Shown one piece after another: positions 1-5,877 of a DNA stretch of 8,563 nucleotides. The notes below the pieces were generated by a model, which saw only the letters and a program-made list of their open reading frames with translations, made no database searches and had not been told where the DNA came from. This DNA comes from Chloroflexota bacterium (GTDB lineage Bacteria > Chloroflexota > Dehalococcoidia > SM23-28-2 > RBG-16-64-32), in assembly GCA_005880075.1 (NCBI GenBank), contig VBJT01000186.1, positions 1 through 8,563 on the forward strand, written 5' to 3'. Every line of letters begins with the position of its first letter. The first letter of the stretch is position 1. The position numbers were made by a program, and so were the translations under genes.

Positions 1-2
1 TC

Positions 3-137
3 AGCATCTTCCGCATCCCCGGATCCTGGGAGGCCGACGCCTTCAAGATCCTCGGCAAGTACGGCGTCGAGTACTGTGACCGCTCGGTCTCGATGTCGGA
101 AGCCGCTCGGCGTGCGGTCGAGAAGACAGACACTTAG
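3..137 (+). CDS. SucC-like acyl-CoA ligase beta subunit, C-terminal fragment (5' end outside window)
   Basis: The frame is open from the window edge to TAG at 135-137 and encodes the last 44 residues of a longer protein. The pattern IFRIPGSWE, then AFKILGKYGVEY, then SMSEAARRAVE matches the end of succinyl-CoA synthetase beta subunits. There a PVVVRLEGTN-type strand is followed by a helix, a short IIAA-type strand and a final EAA..AV helix. In that family the beta subunit carries the ATP-grasp nucleotide site and most of the acid-binding site, and pairs with a SucD-type alpha subunit to make acyl-CoA, ADP (or GDP) and phosphate. The SucD-like gene at 455 strongly supports this reading. The catalytic ATP-grasp domain lies upstream, so the substrate (succinate, malate or another acid) cannot be judged. 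The stop codon directly abuts the next ATG. Confidence 0.72.
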   Translation, partial: SIFRIPGSWEADAFKILGKYGVEYCDRSVSMSEAARRAVEKTDT

Positions 138-452
138 ATGTCTGCGTACGTGATCGCCCAGTTTGACGTAAATGACGTGAACATGTACTACGAGTACGCC
201 TCGAAGATATTCGAGACCACCAAGGGATACGGCAGGAGGATTCTCGCGGCGAACGATGCGGAGGTGCGTGAGGGTTCGATCCCGCACTTGCGAACGATAG
301 CGGGGGAGTTCCCGTCACTGGACAAGGCGCGCGCGTGGTACGACTCCGAGAGCTACCAGGCGATCATCGGGCTACGGCAAAACTCGACGACGGGGCACCT
401 TTTCATGGTCGAAGGCCTTACTATGCCACCGCGAAACAAGCCCGCCGAATAG
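138..452 (+). CDS. DUF1330 family protein (dimeric alpha/beta-barrel fold)
   Basis: This is a 104-residue protein of unknown biochemical role. The start (AYVIAQFDVNDVNMYYEYA), the central GRRILAANDAEVREG stretch, and the FPSLDKARAWYDSESYQAI segment at about residues 58-76 are hallmarks of DUF1330. This is a small ferredoxin-like alpha/beta-barrel family related to NIPSNAP and Dabb proteins, usually dimeric and cytosolic. No catalytic residue is established for the family. The ATG immediately follows the upstream TAG with no spacer, the stop lies 2 bp before the SucD-like ATG, and there is no good Shine-Dalgarno sequence, so translation is probably coupled. The unusual point is its position between the genes for two subunits of one ligase. 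That suggests co-production with the complex, but a partner or enzymatic role is inference only. Confidence 0.85.
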   Translation: MSAYVIAQFDVNDVNMYYEYASKIFETTKGYGRRILAANDAEVREGSIPHLRTIAGEFPSLDKARAWYDSESYQAIIGLRQNSTTGHLFMVEGLTMPPRNKPAE

Positions 453-454
453 CC

Positions 455-1360
455 ATGTCTATCCTCGTCGACGAGAGCACGACCTTCATCATCCAGGGCA
501 TCACCGGCCGCGAGGCCGTTAACATGACCCGCGAGTGCCTCGATTATGGCTCGAAGGTGCTCGGCGGCGTCACGCCCGGCCGCGGCGGCCGCGATGTTTA
601 CGGCGTGCCGGTATACGACACCGTCCGCGAGATCACCTCGAAGCAGCCCGTCGACGGCTCCGTGCTCACCGTTCCGCCCGGTTTCGTGCGTGACGCAGCG
701 TTCGAGGCGCTCGAAAACGGCGTCCGCCTGCTCGTGATCGTTACTGAACGCGTGCCCCGCGCCGAGGTGGCGCAGATCGTCGAGTTCGCCGACATGAAGG
801 GCGCGCGCATTATTGGGCCGAACTGCCTCGGGATCATCTCGCCCAGCAAGTCGAAGATGGGCGGCATCGGCGGGCCCGCGGCGAATACGAACCAAGCCTA
901 CCGGCCTGGGCATATCGGCGTTATGTCGCGCAGCGGCGGCATGGCGACGGAGATCTCGAACTCGCTGACGGCTGCCGGCTTCGGCCAGAGCACAACCGTT
1001 AGCATCGGCGGCGACGCCATCATCGGCTCGACCTACGCCGAGCTAATGCCGCTCTTCGAGGCCGACCCAGAGACGCAAGCGATCGTCATCTATTCCGAGC
1101 CAGGCGGCCCGATGGAGGCCCAGCTCGCCGAGTGGGTGAAGCAGAATAACTCACGCCTGCCGATCGTCGCCTTTATGGCGGGGCGCTTTATGGACGCCAT
1201 GCCCGGCATGCGCTTCGGCCACGCCGGCACAATCGTCGAGGGCAAGCAAGACACCGCGGCGGAGAAGATCCGACGCCTGAACGACGCCGGCATCTCAGTG
1301 GCGGAAGAGATCGCACAGATCCCGGAGCTGGTCAAGCAAAGACTGGACTCACTTGGCTGA
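455..1360 (+). CDS. SucD-like acyl-CoA ligase alpha subunit (succinate/malate-CoA ligase family)
   Basis: This 301-residue protein is close to the usual SucD length of about 290. The alpha subunit binds CoA and carries the histidine phosphorylated during acyl-phosphate and acyl-CoA formation. Visible landmarks are QGITG (14-18) and GGVTPGRGG (37-45) in the Rossmann CoA-binding domain, IGPNCLG (120-126), a GFGQST...IGGD stretch matching SucD, SEPGG with Glu215 where SucD has GEIGG, and FGHAGTIVEG with His256 as the expected phosphohistidine. The start at 455 (MSILVDEST) matches SucD N-termini (MSILIDKNT). A further in-frame ATG at 335 would only add a tail overlapping DUF1330. It forms the ligase with the beta subunit at the window edge. 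Divergence from housekeeping SucD, including an extra segment around GGIGGPAANTNQAY and AGRFMDAMPG before the His motif, leaves the acid open: succinate, malate, citrate or a C5 dicarboxylate. Confidence 0.88.
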   Translation: MSILVDESTTFIIQGITGREAVNMTRECLDYGSKVLGGVTPGRGGRDVYGVPVYDTVREITSKQPVDGSVLTVPPGFVRDAAFEALENGVRLLVIVTERVPRAEVAQIVEFADMKGARIIGPNCLGIISPSKSKMGGIGGPAANTNQAYRPGHIGVMSRSGGMATEISNSLTAAGFGQSTTVSIGGDAIIGSTYAELMPLFEADPETQAIVIYSEPGGPMEAQLAEWVKQNNSRLPIVAFMAGRFMDAMPGMRFGHAGTIVEGKQDTAAEKIRRLNDAGISVAEEIAQIPELVKQRLDSLG

Positions 1361-1414
1361 TGCGAGCAATGCTGACAAGCACACAACAGAACCCAGAGAA
1401 AGGTGTGGTCTTCG

Positions 1415-2227
1415 ATGGAGCGAGCTGAGGTTGATGGAATAACTTTGGAGTACCAAGTTCAGGGCTCGGGAGAGCCGGTTGTGTTTATTCACGGGGCGCT
1501 CATGGGAGATACCTATGCGCCCCTCATGGCCGAACCCAGCCTCAAGGGCTATCGGTTTATCGGCTACCACCGCCGGGGATATGCCGGAAGCAGCCGGCCG
1601 GAGGGCTCGCTATCGGTTTCGGATCACGCGGCCGATTGCCTGCGGCTCTTGCGGAAGCTCGACGCGGTGCCCGTCCACGTCGTCGGGCATTCGTCGGGAG
1701 CCATAATCGGAATTCAGCTGGCCCTCGACGCTCCCGAAGCCGTGCGCTCGCTCACTTTGTTGGAGCCCGCCTTGCTCGGCGTTCCCAGCGGTGAAAAGCT
1801 CGTCGAGAAGCTTGGGGCCTCGGTCCCGATATACGAATCTGGTGACAAAGCCGGCGCGGTCGACCGATTCTTGCGGGATGTGTGCGGTAAGGACTACCGT
1901 CGCATCGTTGACGCTCAGGCTCCCGGGGCTATCGAGCAGGCCACCGCCGACGCGGACGCGTTTTTTACGGGTGAATTCCCCGCCATCGCCGAATGGCATT
2001 TCGCCAAAGAAGACGCCGCGCGCATCACCCAGCCCGTCCTCTCGGTACTGGGCGCGAACACCGGCGCCTCTATTGGATTGCCCGTTTACAGCGAGATCCA
2101 CGAGCATGTGCTCGAGTGGTTCCTGAACGCCAGACCGTTCGTCTTGCCCAAGGCCGGCCATCTCCTTCAGGTTGAGAACCCGCAAGACATGGCCGGAGGC
2201 CTGGCGGCCTTCCTTTCTGCGAATTGA
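1415..2227 (+). CDS. alpha/beta hydrolase
   Basis: This 270-residue protein is typical of single-domain alpha/beta hydrolases with a small cap. VVFIHGAL (22-29) is the HG oxyanion-hole motif, YHRRGYAGSSRP (51-62) is the family's D/H-xRGxGxS strand-loop, and VVGHSSGA (89-96) is the nucleophile elbow with Ser93. AGHLLQVENP (247-256) supplies the catalytic His249. The acid is not in the usual place: after strand 7 the sequence is VLGANTGAS with no Asp. Glu117 in TLLEPA, after strand 6, is a candidate. ATG 1415 is preferred over GTG 1403 because GAGAAAGG (1396-1403) then serves as a ribosome site and the protein begins with the expected strand. It lies 54 bp after the ligase gene and 22 bp before the NTF2-like gene. 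Ester, thioester, lactone or C-C hydrolysis are all possible. Confidence 0.9.
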   Translation: MERAEVDGITLEYQVQGSGEPVVFIHGALMGDTYAPLMAEPSLKGYRFIGYHRRGYAGSSRPEGSLSVSDHAADCLRLLRKLDAVPVHVVGHSSGAIIGIQLALDAPEAVRSLTLLEPALLGVPSGEKLVEKLGASVPIYESGDKAGAVDRFLRDVCGKDYRRIVDAQAPGAIEQATADADAFFTGEFPAIAEWHFAKEDAARITQPVLSVLGANTGASIGLPVYSEIHEHVLEWFLNARPFVLPKAGHLLQVENPQDMAGGLAAFLSAN

Positions 2228-2249
2228 ATAACCGAAAAAGGTATGCTTA

Positions 2250-2645
2250 ATGAGCAACGTCGACACCGTCAAGGAAATGTACGAAGCCTTCGGCGGCGGC
2301 GACATCGCCGCCATCCTCGACAAGCTGGACGAAAAGGTCGAGTGGGACACACAATACGAGTCGGCCGCCGCACCGTGGCTGGAGCCTCGGCGCGGGCGAG
2401 AGAGCGTGGCGGGCTTCTTCGAGGCGCTGGCGCCGCTTCAGTTCACGAAGTTCGAGCCGCATACGATGGCTGCGGACGGAACCAAGGCTGTCGGCGTCAT
2501 ACACATACAGGCGGACCACAAGGGCAAGCACTACGTCATCCCGAACGAAGGTCACCTGCGGACGTTCGGCGAAGACAGCAAGGTGAAGAGCGACCAGCAT
2601 ATGACCGACACTGCGGTCCACTGGAGGATGGCCAACGGCCAATGA
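2250..2645 (+). CDS. SnoaL-like / NTF2-like domain protein
   Basis: This is a 131-residue protein of one cone-shaped NTF2-like domain. The opening helix VKEMYEAFGGGDIAAILDKLDEKVEWD is the classic start of SnoaL/ketosteroid-isomerase-like proteins. It is followed by a GRESVAGFFEAL helix and the beta strands FTKFEPHTMAADG, AVGVIHIQADHK and HMTDTAVHWRM. Members act as isomerases, cyclases or dehydratases, or simply bind small ligands, so a specific reaction cannot be assigned. A GAAAAAGG ribosome site (2234-2241), 8 bp before ATG 2250, decides the start. The ATG at 2243 belongs to another frame and lies only 1 bp after this site. The stop overlaps the next gene's ATG (ATGA). Its location behind the hydrolase suggests the two act on the same compound, which is inference. 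Confidence 0.85.
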   Translation: MSNVDTVKEMYEAFGGGDIAAILDKLDEKVEWDTQYESAAAPWLEPRRGRESVAGFFEALAPLQFTKFEPHTMAADGTKAVGVIHIQADHKGKHYVIPNEGHLRTFGEDSKVKSDQHMTDTAVHWRMANGQ

Positions 2646-2881
2646 CCGCCATGTTCATCCGGATCGACATGATGCCTGAAACGGCCGCCGACCGTGAGTT
2701 GGCTAAGAAGCTCGCCGAGGTCTGCCCCGTGAACATCTTCGCGCAGGCGCCCGACGGCTCCGCGGCGATAGTCGAGGAGAACCTCGACGAGTGCGTCCTC
2801 TGCGAGCTGTGCGTGCAGGCGGCTCCGCCCGGGGGCGTCCGTGTCGTCAAGCTCTACGATGGGACCGTGCTAGAGCGCTAA
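2642..2881 (+). CDS. small ferredoxin-like protein with a single putative [4Fe-4S] site
   Basis: This 79-residue protein overlaps the NTF2-like gene by 4 bp (ATGA); a GGAGG lies at 2623-2627 in the preceding gene. Four cysteines are present: Cys28 in EVCPVNIF, and Cys51, Cys54 and Cys57 in ECVLCELC. In bacterial and FixX-type ferredoxins a cluster is bound by one CxxCxxC plus a remote CP cysteine. Here exactly that set remains, while the other CxxCxxC and the final CP are absent, leaving AAPPGGVRV after Cys57. The C-terminus VVKLYDGTVLER forms a terminal strand. The simplest reading is a monocluster electron carrier or a redox/structural subunit. No flavoprotein or oxidoreductase partner lies beside it on this strand, so its partner is unknown. 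An alternative start at Met4 (2651) would shorten it slightly. Confidence 0.75.
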   Translation: MTAMFIRIDMMPETAADRELAKKLAEVCPVNIFAQAPDGSAAIVEENLDECVLCELCVQAAPPGGVRVVKLYDGTVLER

Positions 2882-2884
2882 TAT

Positions 2885-3412
2885 CTAGCTTTGGGGAACA
2901 TCCCCCCGCGTAATCGCATACAACTCCATGTCATGGTGCCGTCCGCGGTGGAACATGCAGCCACGCATCGTGCCCTCGTGCTTGTAGCCGCCCTTCTGCG
3001 CTACTTTCAGCGAGCCCGCATTCTCGACATCGATACACAGCCGGATGCGGCTGATGTTCTTCGAGTCGAAAAGGTATCGCGTCAAGAGCTGAAGCGCCTC
3101 CGTCGTTGCGCCTTTCCCCCAGTGCTGCTTCCCGAACAGACGGTACCCGATCTCGAACTCCTCCATGTAGGGCACGGTCTTGAAGTACATTATCTCGCCG
3201 ATGATATCGCCGCCCGAATCGATCATCACCAACCGGCCGAAATTCTCGCCCCAGAAGCCGCTCCTCGCGAAATCATCGCGGTACGCAACCTCGGACATGA
3301 CACTCAGCGGCCAGTAGTCCCCGCGGCTGTCGAGATCGAGGTCGAGCTCCCGCAGCTGGTCGAGGTCCGCCTCGCGCACGGGGCGCAGCGTGATGAGTTG
3401 GCCTTTCAGCAT
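2885..3412 (-). CDS. GNAT family N-acetyltransferase (RimJ/RimL-like, Acetyltransf_3)
   Basis: This 175-residue protein is the usual size for RimJ/RimL-type GNATs, which transfer acetyl from acetyl-CoA to an amine on a protein N-terminus or small molecule. The N-terminus LITLRPVREADLDQLREL is the standard first strand and helix. GDIIGEIMYF and FEIGYRLFGKQHWGKGATTEALQLLTRYLF form motif A, with the acetyl-CoA pyrophosphate loop WGKGAT. The end has RIRLCIDVENAGSLKVAQKGGYKHEGTMRG, matching the NxxSxxvleKxGFxxEG consensus. The start ATG lies inside the last codons of the upstream MaoC gene, with a 7-bp overlap, so the two are probably translationally coupled. The stop is 3 bp from the stop of the convergent ferredoxin-like gene. 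The substrate is unknown and the link to CoA metabolism may be incidental. Confidence 0.9.
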   Translation of the reverse strand: MLKGQLITLRPVREADLDQLRELDLDLDSRGDYWPLSVMSEVAYRDDFARSGFWGENFGRLVMIDSGGDIIGEIMYFKTVPYMEEFEIGYRLFGKQHWGKGATTEALQLLTRYLFDSKNISRIRLCIDVENAGSLKVAQKGGYKHEGTMRGCMFHRGRHHDMELYAITRGDVPQS

Positions 3413-4500
3413 TGGTTCACCCGGGCAGGCCGTCTAGGAATAAGAACTGTGTAGTCCAGGTCCAGCACCACGTTCGGGTGAGGTGATTCCCGCCCCGTCT
3501 CCGCGTCCTTCAGTTTCGCCTCGATTGGCTGCTCGCTCGGATCGAGGTTCTTGACGCCGATCAGGCGCAGGCGCAATGCTGCGGCGTCCTCGCGACCCAG
3601 GTCGATCCGCTCAATTACATCCGTCCAGGCGAATAGTGTATCCCCGCCGACAGTCGGGTTCGCGTGCGTACCGGCGTTAAAGCCGAGAATGCGGATAACG
3701 TTCTCGAGACCATCATTCGAGATCGCGTGCGCCAGCGAGATAATGTGACCGCCGTAGATGATCCGCGTTCCGAGCCTTGACTTCTTCTGGAGCAGCTCGT
3801 TGAAATGCACCCGCGCGTTGTTCTGGTAGAGCCGCGTCGCCATCTGGTGCTCGGCATCCTCGATCGTGAGCCCCTGCGGGTGCAGGATGCGCTCGCCCGG
3901 CGCGTAGTCCTCCCAGAAGAAGCGGCTCGCCGTAACATCTGGATCGAATCGTGTGAGGTCTAGCTCCGCGGGCACGTGGAGGTTCTCGACAGCGACCTGA
4001 CGCGGCAGCTCCGGCGCGTCATCGGCGCCCGAGTTTACCGCCGGCTCGCGTTTATTCACCATCGCCCAGCGATAGAACTGAAGCACCGGCTCGTCACGCT
4101 GGTTGAAGCCGCGCGTGTGCACCCAGACGATACCGACGTCGGGCCGGGTCGTCTCGCGCCTGCCGATGACTTCCGTCTCTGCGCGTAAGGTGTCGCCCGG
4201 GTAGACAGTCGCCAGAAAGCGGACGTCCGCGTAGCCCAGATTCGCTGGGGAGTTTAGTGACACGTCCGGCACCGCCCGGCCGAACACGATATGAAAGACG
4301 AGCATGTCATGGACCACCTCACGTTCGAACCCGAGCGACCTGGCGAACTCGCGCGAGCAGTGCACCGGCCGTCGGTCTCCGGTCAGCGCGATGTAGAGGG
4401 CGAGATCGCCTTCAGTTATCGTACGTGGGACGGCGTGGTGGATGAGCTGTCCAACAGCAAAGTCCTCGAAGAAGTTGCCGGCTCGCGTTTTAGCAGTCAT
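3406..4500 (-). CDS. two-domain MaoC-like hydratase, resembles mesaconyl-CoA (2-methylfumaryl-CoA) hydratase
   Basis: This 364-residue protein contains two tandem hotdog folds, about 1-150 and 190-360. Recalled landmarks of mesaconyl-CoA hydratase (beta-methylmalyl-CoA dehydratase) are the N-terminal GNFFEDF, PRTITEGD, LLVFHIVFG-like and PDxSLN segments, RLYQNNARVHFN (223-234), YGGHIISLA (249-257), and the C-terminal VVLDLDYTVLIPRR. That enzyme interconverts mesaconyl-CoA and beta-methylmalyl-CoA in the ethylmalonyl-CoA pathway and the 3-hydroxypropionate bicycle. The N-terminal half holds TGDRRPVH, with Asp42 and His47 in the spacing of R-hydratase catalytic pairs. The C-terminal half has His232 but Asn227 at the Asp position. 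The start is supported by family N-termini although the upstream AGCGGCGG is a poor ribosome site. It lies third in a unit behind a PhaJ-like hydratase and an SDR. It could instead act on itaconyl-CoA or another branched enoyl-CoA. Confidence 0.82.
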   Translation of the reverse strand: MTAKTRAGNFFEDFAVGQLIHHAVPRTITEGDLALYIALTGDRRPVHCSREFARSLGFEREVVHDMLVFHIVFGRAVPDVSLNSPANLGYADVRFLATVYPGDTLRAETEVIGRRETTRPDVGIVWVHTRGFNQRDEPVLQFYRWAMVNKREPAVNSGADDAPELPRQVAVENLHVPAELDLTRFDPDVTASRFFWEDYAPGERILHPQGLTIEDAEHQMATRLYQNNARVHFNELLQKKSRLGTRIIYGGHIISLAHAISNDGLENVIRILGFNAGTHANPTVGGDTLFAWTDVIERIDLGREDAAALRLRLIGVKNLDPSEQPIEAKLKDAETGRESPHPNVVLDLDYTVLIPRRPARVNQC

Positions 4501-4515
4501 CCGCCGCTAATCTGA

Positions 4516-4549
4516 ACAACTGACAACCGGCAATTACAACCGACAACTA
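4516..4549. repeat. short imperfect tandem array, consensus ACAACYG
   Basis: The non-coding gap between the SDR stop and the MaoC start is built from about five 7-bp units read on the plus strand: ACAACTG, ACAACCG, GCAATT (degenerate, 6 bp), ACAACCG and ACAACTA. Exact ACAAC cores begin at 4516, 4523, 4536 and 4543. The last unit includes the SDR stop codon (CTA on plus, TAG on minus). On the transcribed minus strand it reads as repeated GTTGT. Function is unknown. It may be slipped-replication sequence or a piece of a dispersed intergenic repeat. Confidence 0.6.
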
Positions 4550-5398
4550 AATCTGGCTGTAGCCGCTGCCGGCGACCTCGAACCCGATCCCTTTGCCATC
4601 GTCGAGCAATCCGTATTGCTTGAGGAGTACCTGACTGTAAGTCACGAGTCCACTTACCTTTTCGGGCGGCTCGCTCGCAAGGACGAGAACCGCTTTCGCC
4701 ATCAACTCAGGCGGCTCACCTGCTGGATCGTCGAGACCACGCACGAGCCGATGGTGTACGGTGCCAGGTGTTGGCACCACCTGCGAGGGCGAAACGCACG
4801 AGATGGAGACCCCGTACTGGTAAACCTCCGCCGCCAATCCCTGAGTAAACCGCTCGAGCGCCGCCTTTTCTGCTCCATAGCAGGTGCCCCCACCCAACCA
4901 GCGTGGATCGTTCCCGTACGGCCCTCGACCTGGGCCGATGGCGGCGCCGGACGAGATATTCACAATACTCCCGGACTGCCGCGGGATCATATCCTCTAAC
5001 ACGAGCTGGCTGAGGATAAACGGAGCGTGAAAATTCACCGCCCAGGAGCGCATCCAGCGGTTCAGGGGATAGTCTTTTACCGGCACGAAGTACGTCAGTG
5101 CAGCATTGTTCACGAGCACATCGATCTGCCCGTATGTGTCGCGAGCTACCTGCACGAGGCGCTGGCAATCCTCCGGCTCCGAAATGTTGGCCGCCACCGG
5201 GGTTGCCTCGCCACCAGCCTCTTTGATCGCGGCGACTGTACTCTCCAGCGACCCCGCGAACTGATGGTCTCCCTCTTTTTGCGTCCGAGCCGCGCAGACC
5301 ACGCGGCCGCCTTCGGAAGCGAATACTCGCGCGATCTCGGCGCCGATACCCCGGCTCGCGCCGGTCACTATCACCGACTTACCATCCAGCTTTCCCAT
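4547..5398 (-). CDS. SDR family NAD(P)-dependent oxidoreductase
   Basis: This 283-residue classical short-chain dehydrogenase/reductase oxidises hydroxy groups or reduces keto groups with NAD(P). The cofactor loop is TGASRGIG (12-19), the NNA motif is Asn97-Asn98-Ala99, and Asn122 sits in the helix-4 VNFHAPF motif. Ser150 of IVNISSG and Tyr174/Lys178 of CYGAEK complete the catalytic set. CAARTQ (35-40), with Arg38 after strand 2, leans toward NADP but does not settle it. Between Ser150 and Tyr174 are 23 residues instead of the common 12, a GPGRGPYGNDPRWLGGG loop over the active site. The start is fixed by a strong GAGGAGA ribosome site 4 bp upstream (5403-5409). The gene sits 53 bp after the PhaJ-like gene and 46 bp before the MaoC gene, so a hydroxyacyl-CoA or related substrate is plausible but unproven. 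Confidence 0.93.
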   Translation of the reverse strand: MGKLDGKSVIVTGASRGIGAEIARVFASEGGRVVCAARTQKEGDHQFAGSLESTVAAIKEAGGEATPVAANISEPEDCQRLVQVARDTYGQIDVLVNNAALTYFVPVKDYPLNRWMRSWAVNFHAPFILSQLVLEDMIPRQSGSIVNISSGAAIGPGRGPYGNDPRWLGGGTCYGAEKAALERFTQGLAAEVYQYGVSISCVSPSQVVPTPGTVHHRLVRGLDDPAGEPPELMAKAVLVLASEPPEKVSGLVTYSQVLLKQYGLLDDGKGIGFEVAGSGYSQI

Positions 5399-5402
5399 GG
5401 GT

Positions 5403-5409
5403 TCTCCTC
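5403..5409 (-). promoter_or_regulatory. strong Shine-Dalgarno of the SDR gene
   Basis: On the minus strand the sequence reads GAGGAGA followed by ACCC and ATG. This is the best ribosome site in the window and fixes the SDR start at 5398. It lies just downstream, in the transcript, of the hairpin at 5417-5440. Confidence 0.7.
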
Positions 5410-5416
5410 ACTGGCT

Positions 5417-5440
5417 CCCTCTCCTCGCATGGGAGAAGGG
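5417..5440. repeat. intercistronic hairpin between the PhaJ-like and SDR genes
   Basis: The arms CCCTCTCC (5417-5424) and GGAGA-A-GGG (5432-5440) pair over 8 bp with one bulged A at 5436. A T-G wobble extends the stem over a CGCAT loop. The continuation CTGCGGTGGGGCT on the right makes the whole element look like the CCCTCTCC...GGGAGAGGGCTGGGGTGAGGG dispersed intergenic repeats seen in many GC-rich genomes. It could modulate transcript stability or read-through between the two genes. No U-tract follows on either strand, so it is not a standard intrinsic terminator. Confidence 0.5.
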
Positions 5441-5451
5441 CTGCGGTGGGG

Positions 5452-5874
5452 CTAAGTTACCGGATCTAGCAACACGACAGCTTCTCCCTTCACCACCGCC
5501 TCCCCGTTCTGGTTGAAGCAATCCGTCTCGATTGTTGCCATCCGCTTTTCCGGTTCGATCCCCTTGACCTCTGCCACCGCTTTGATGGTGTCACCAATTT
5601 TCACGGGCCTTAGAAAGCGCAGGTTCTGGCTTAAGTACACCACACAGCAACCCGGCGCAAGCTTTGTCCCGAGCGCGGCGGATATGAAGCCGGCGCTCAG
5701 CATACCGTGGGCGATGCATTCTCCGAAGCGCGTCTTCGCCGCATAGTCAGCATCTTGATGCAGCGGGTTAGTGTCGCCGGTCACCTCTGCAAAACGCGCA
5801 ATATCTTCGACACTCACGGTCTTTTCGAATTCGGCGCGATCGCCGACCTTCACCCTCAATGATGATTCAGTCAC
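5452..5874 (-). CDS. MaoC family (R)-specific enoyl-CoA hydratase-like protein (PhaJ type)
   Basis: This 140-residue single hotdog-domain protein has the size of PhaJ. The hydratase-2 motif is complete: Asp34 and His39 in TGDTNPLH, followed by FGECIAHGML (50-59) and a LRFLRPVKIGDTI strand-turn. In PhaJ the equivalent Asp/His pair activates water for addition to trans-2-enoyl-CoA, giving the (R)-3-hydroxyacyl-CoA. The start is GTG at 5872-5874, chosen because GCGAGG lies 5 bp upstream and no ATG is available nearby. It is the first gene of the minus-strand unit, reading from the divergent intergenic region. The substrate may be a beta-oxidation intermediate, or a branched or dicarboxylic enoyl-CoA handled with the downstream two-domain MaoC protein. 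Chain length cannot be inferred. Confidence 0.9.
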   Translation of the reverse strand: MTESSLRVKVGDRAEFEKTVSVEDIARFAEVTGDTNPLHQDADYAAKTRFGECIAHGMLSAGFISAALGTKLAPGCCVVYLSQNLRFLRPVKIGDTIKAVAEVKGIEPEKRMATIETDCFNQNGEAVVKGEAVVLLDPVT

Positions 5875-5877
5875 GGA

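Noticed and set aside
353..913. 186-codon antisense frame opposite the SucD-like gene.
   Set aside because: Arg/Ala/Asp-rich shadow typical of GC-rich DNA, with no domain pattern, opposite a gene with strong family motifs.
1360..1428. ATG overlapping the SucD-like stop, opening a 22-codon frame up to the hydrolase start.
   Set aside because: No ribosome site of its own and no recognisable sequence; probably chance.
1610..2350. 246-codon antisense frame opposite the alpha/beta hydrolase.
   Set aside because: No recognisable motif, no ribosome site, and it would cover two well-supported plus-strand genes.
2243..2641. Open frame starting at ATG 2243 that runs through the NTF2-like gene and is in frame with the ferredoxin-like gene, which could suggest a 212-residue fusion.
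   Set aside because: The first 133 residues are Arg/Gly-rich without recognisable structure, while the +1-shifted frame from 2250 gives a clear NTF2-like protein with a well-spaced ribosome site. The ferredoxin start at 2642 has a classic ATGA overlap.
2893..2905. GGGGA-ACA-TCCCC hairpin at the convergent stop codons, considered as a terminator.
   Set aside because: The stem is 5 bp with a 3-base loop and no T-run follows on either strand; it lies within the last codons of the acetyltransferase gene.
4716..5168. 150-codon minus-strand frame inside the SDR gene.
   Set aside because: Same strand but shifted frame; the SDR frame has every catalytic motif and this one has none.
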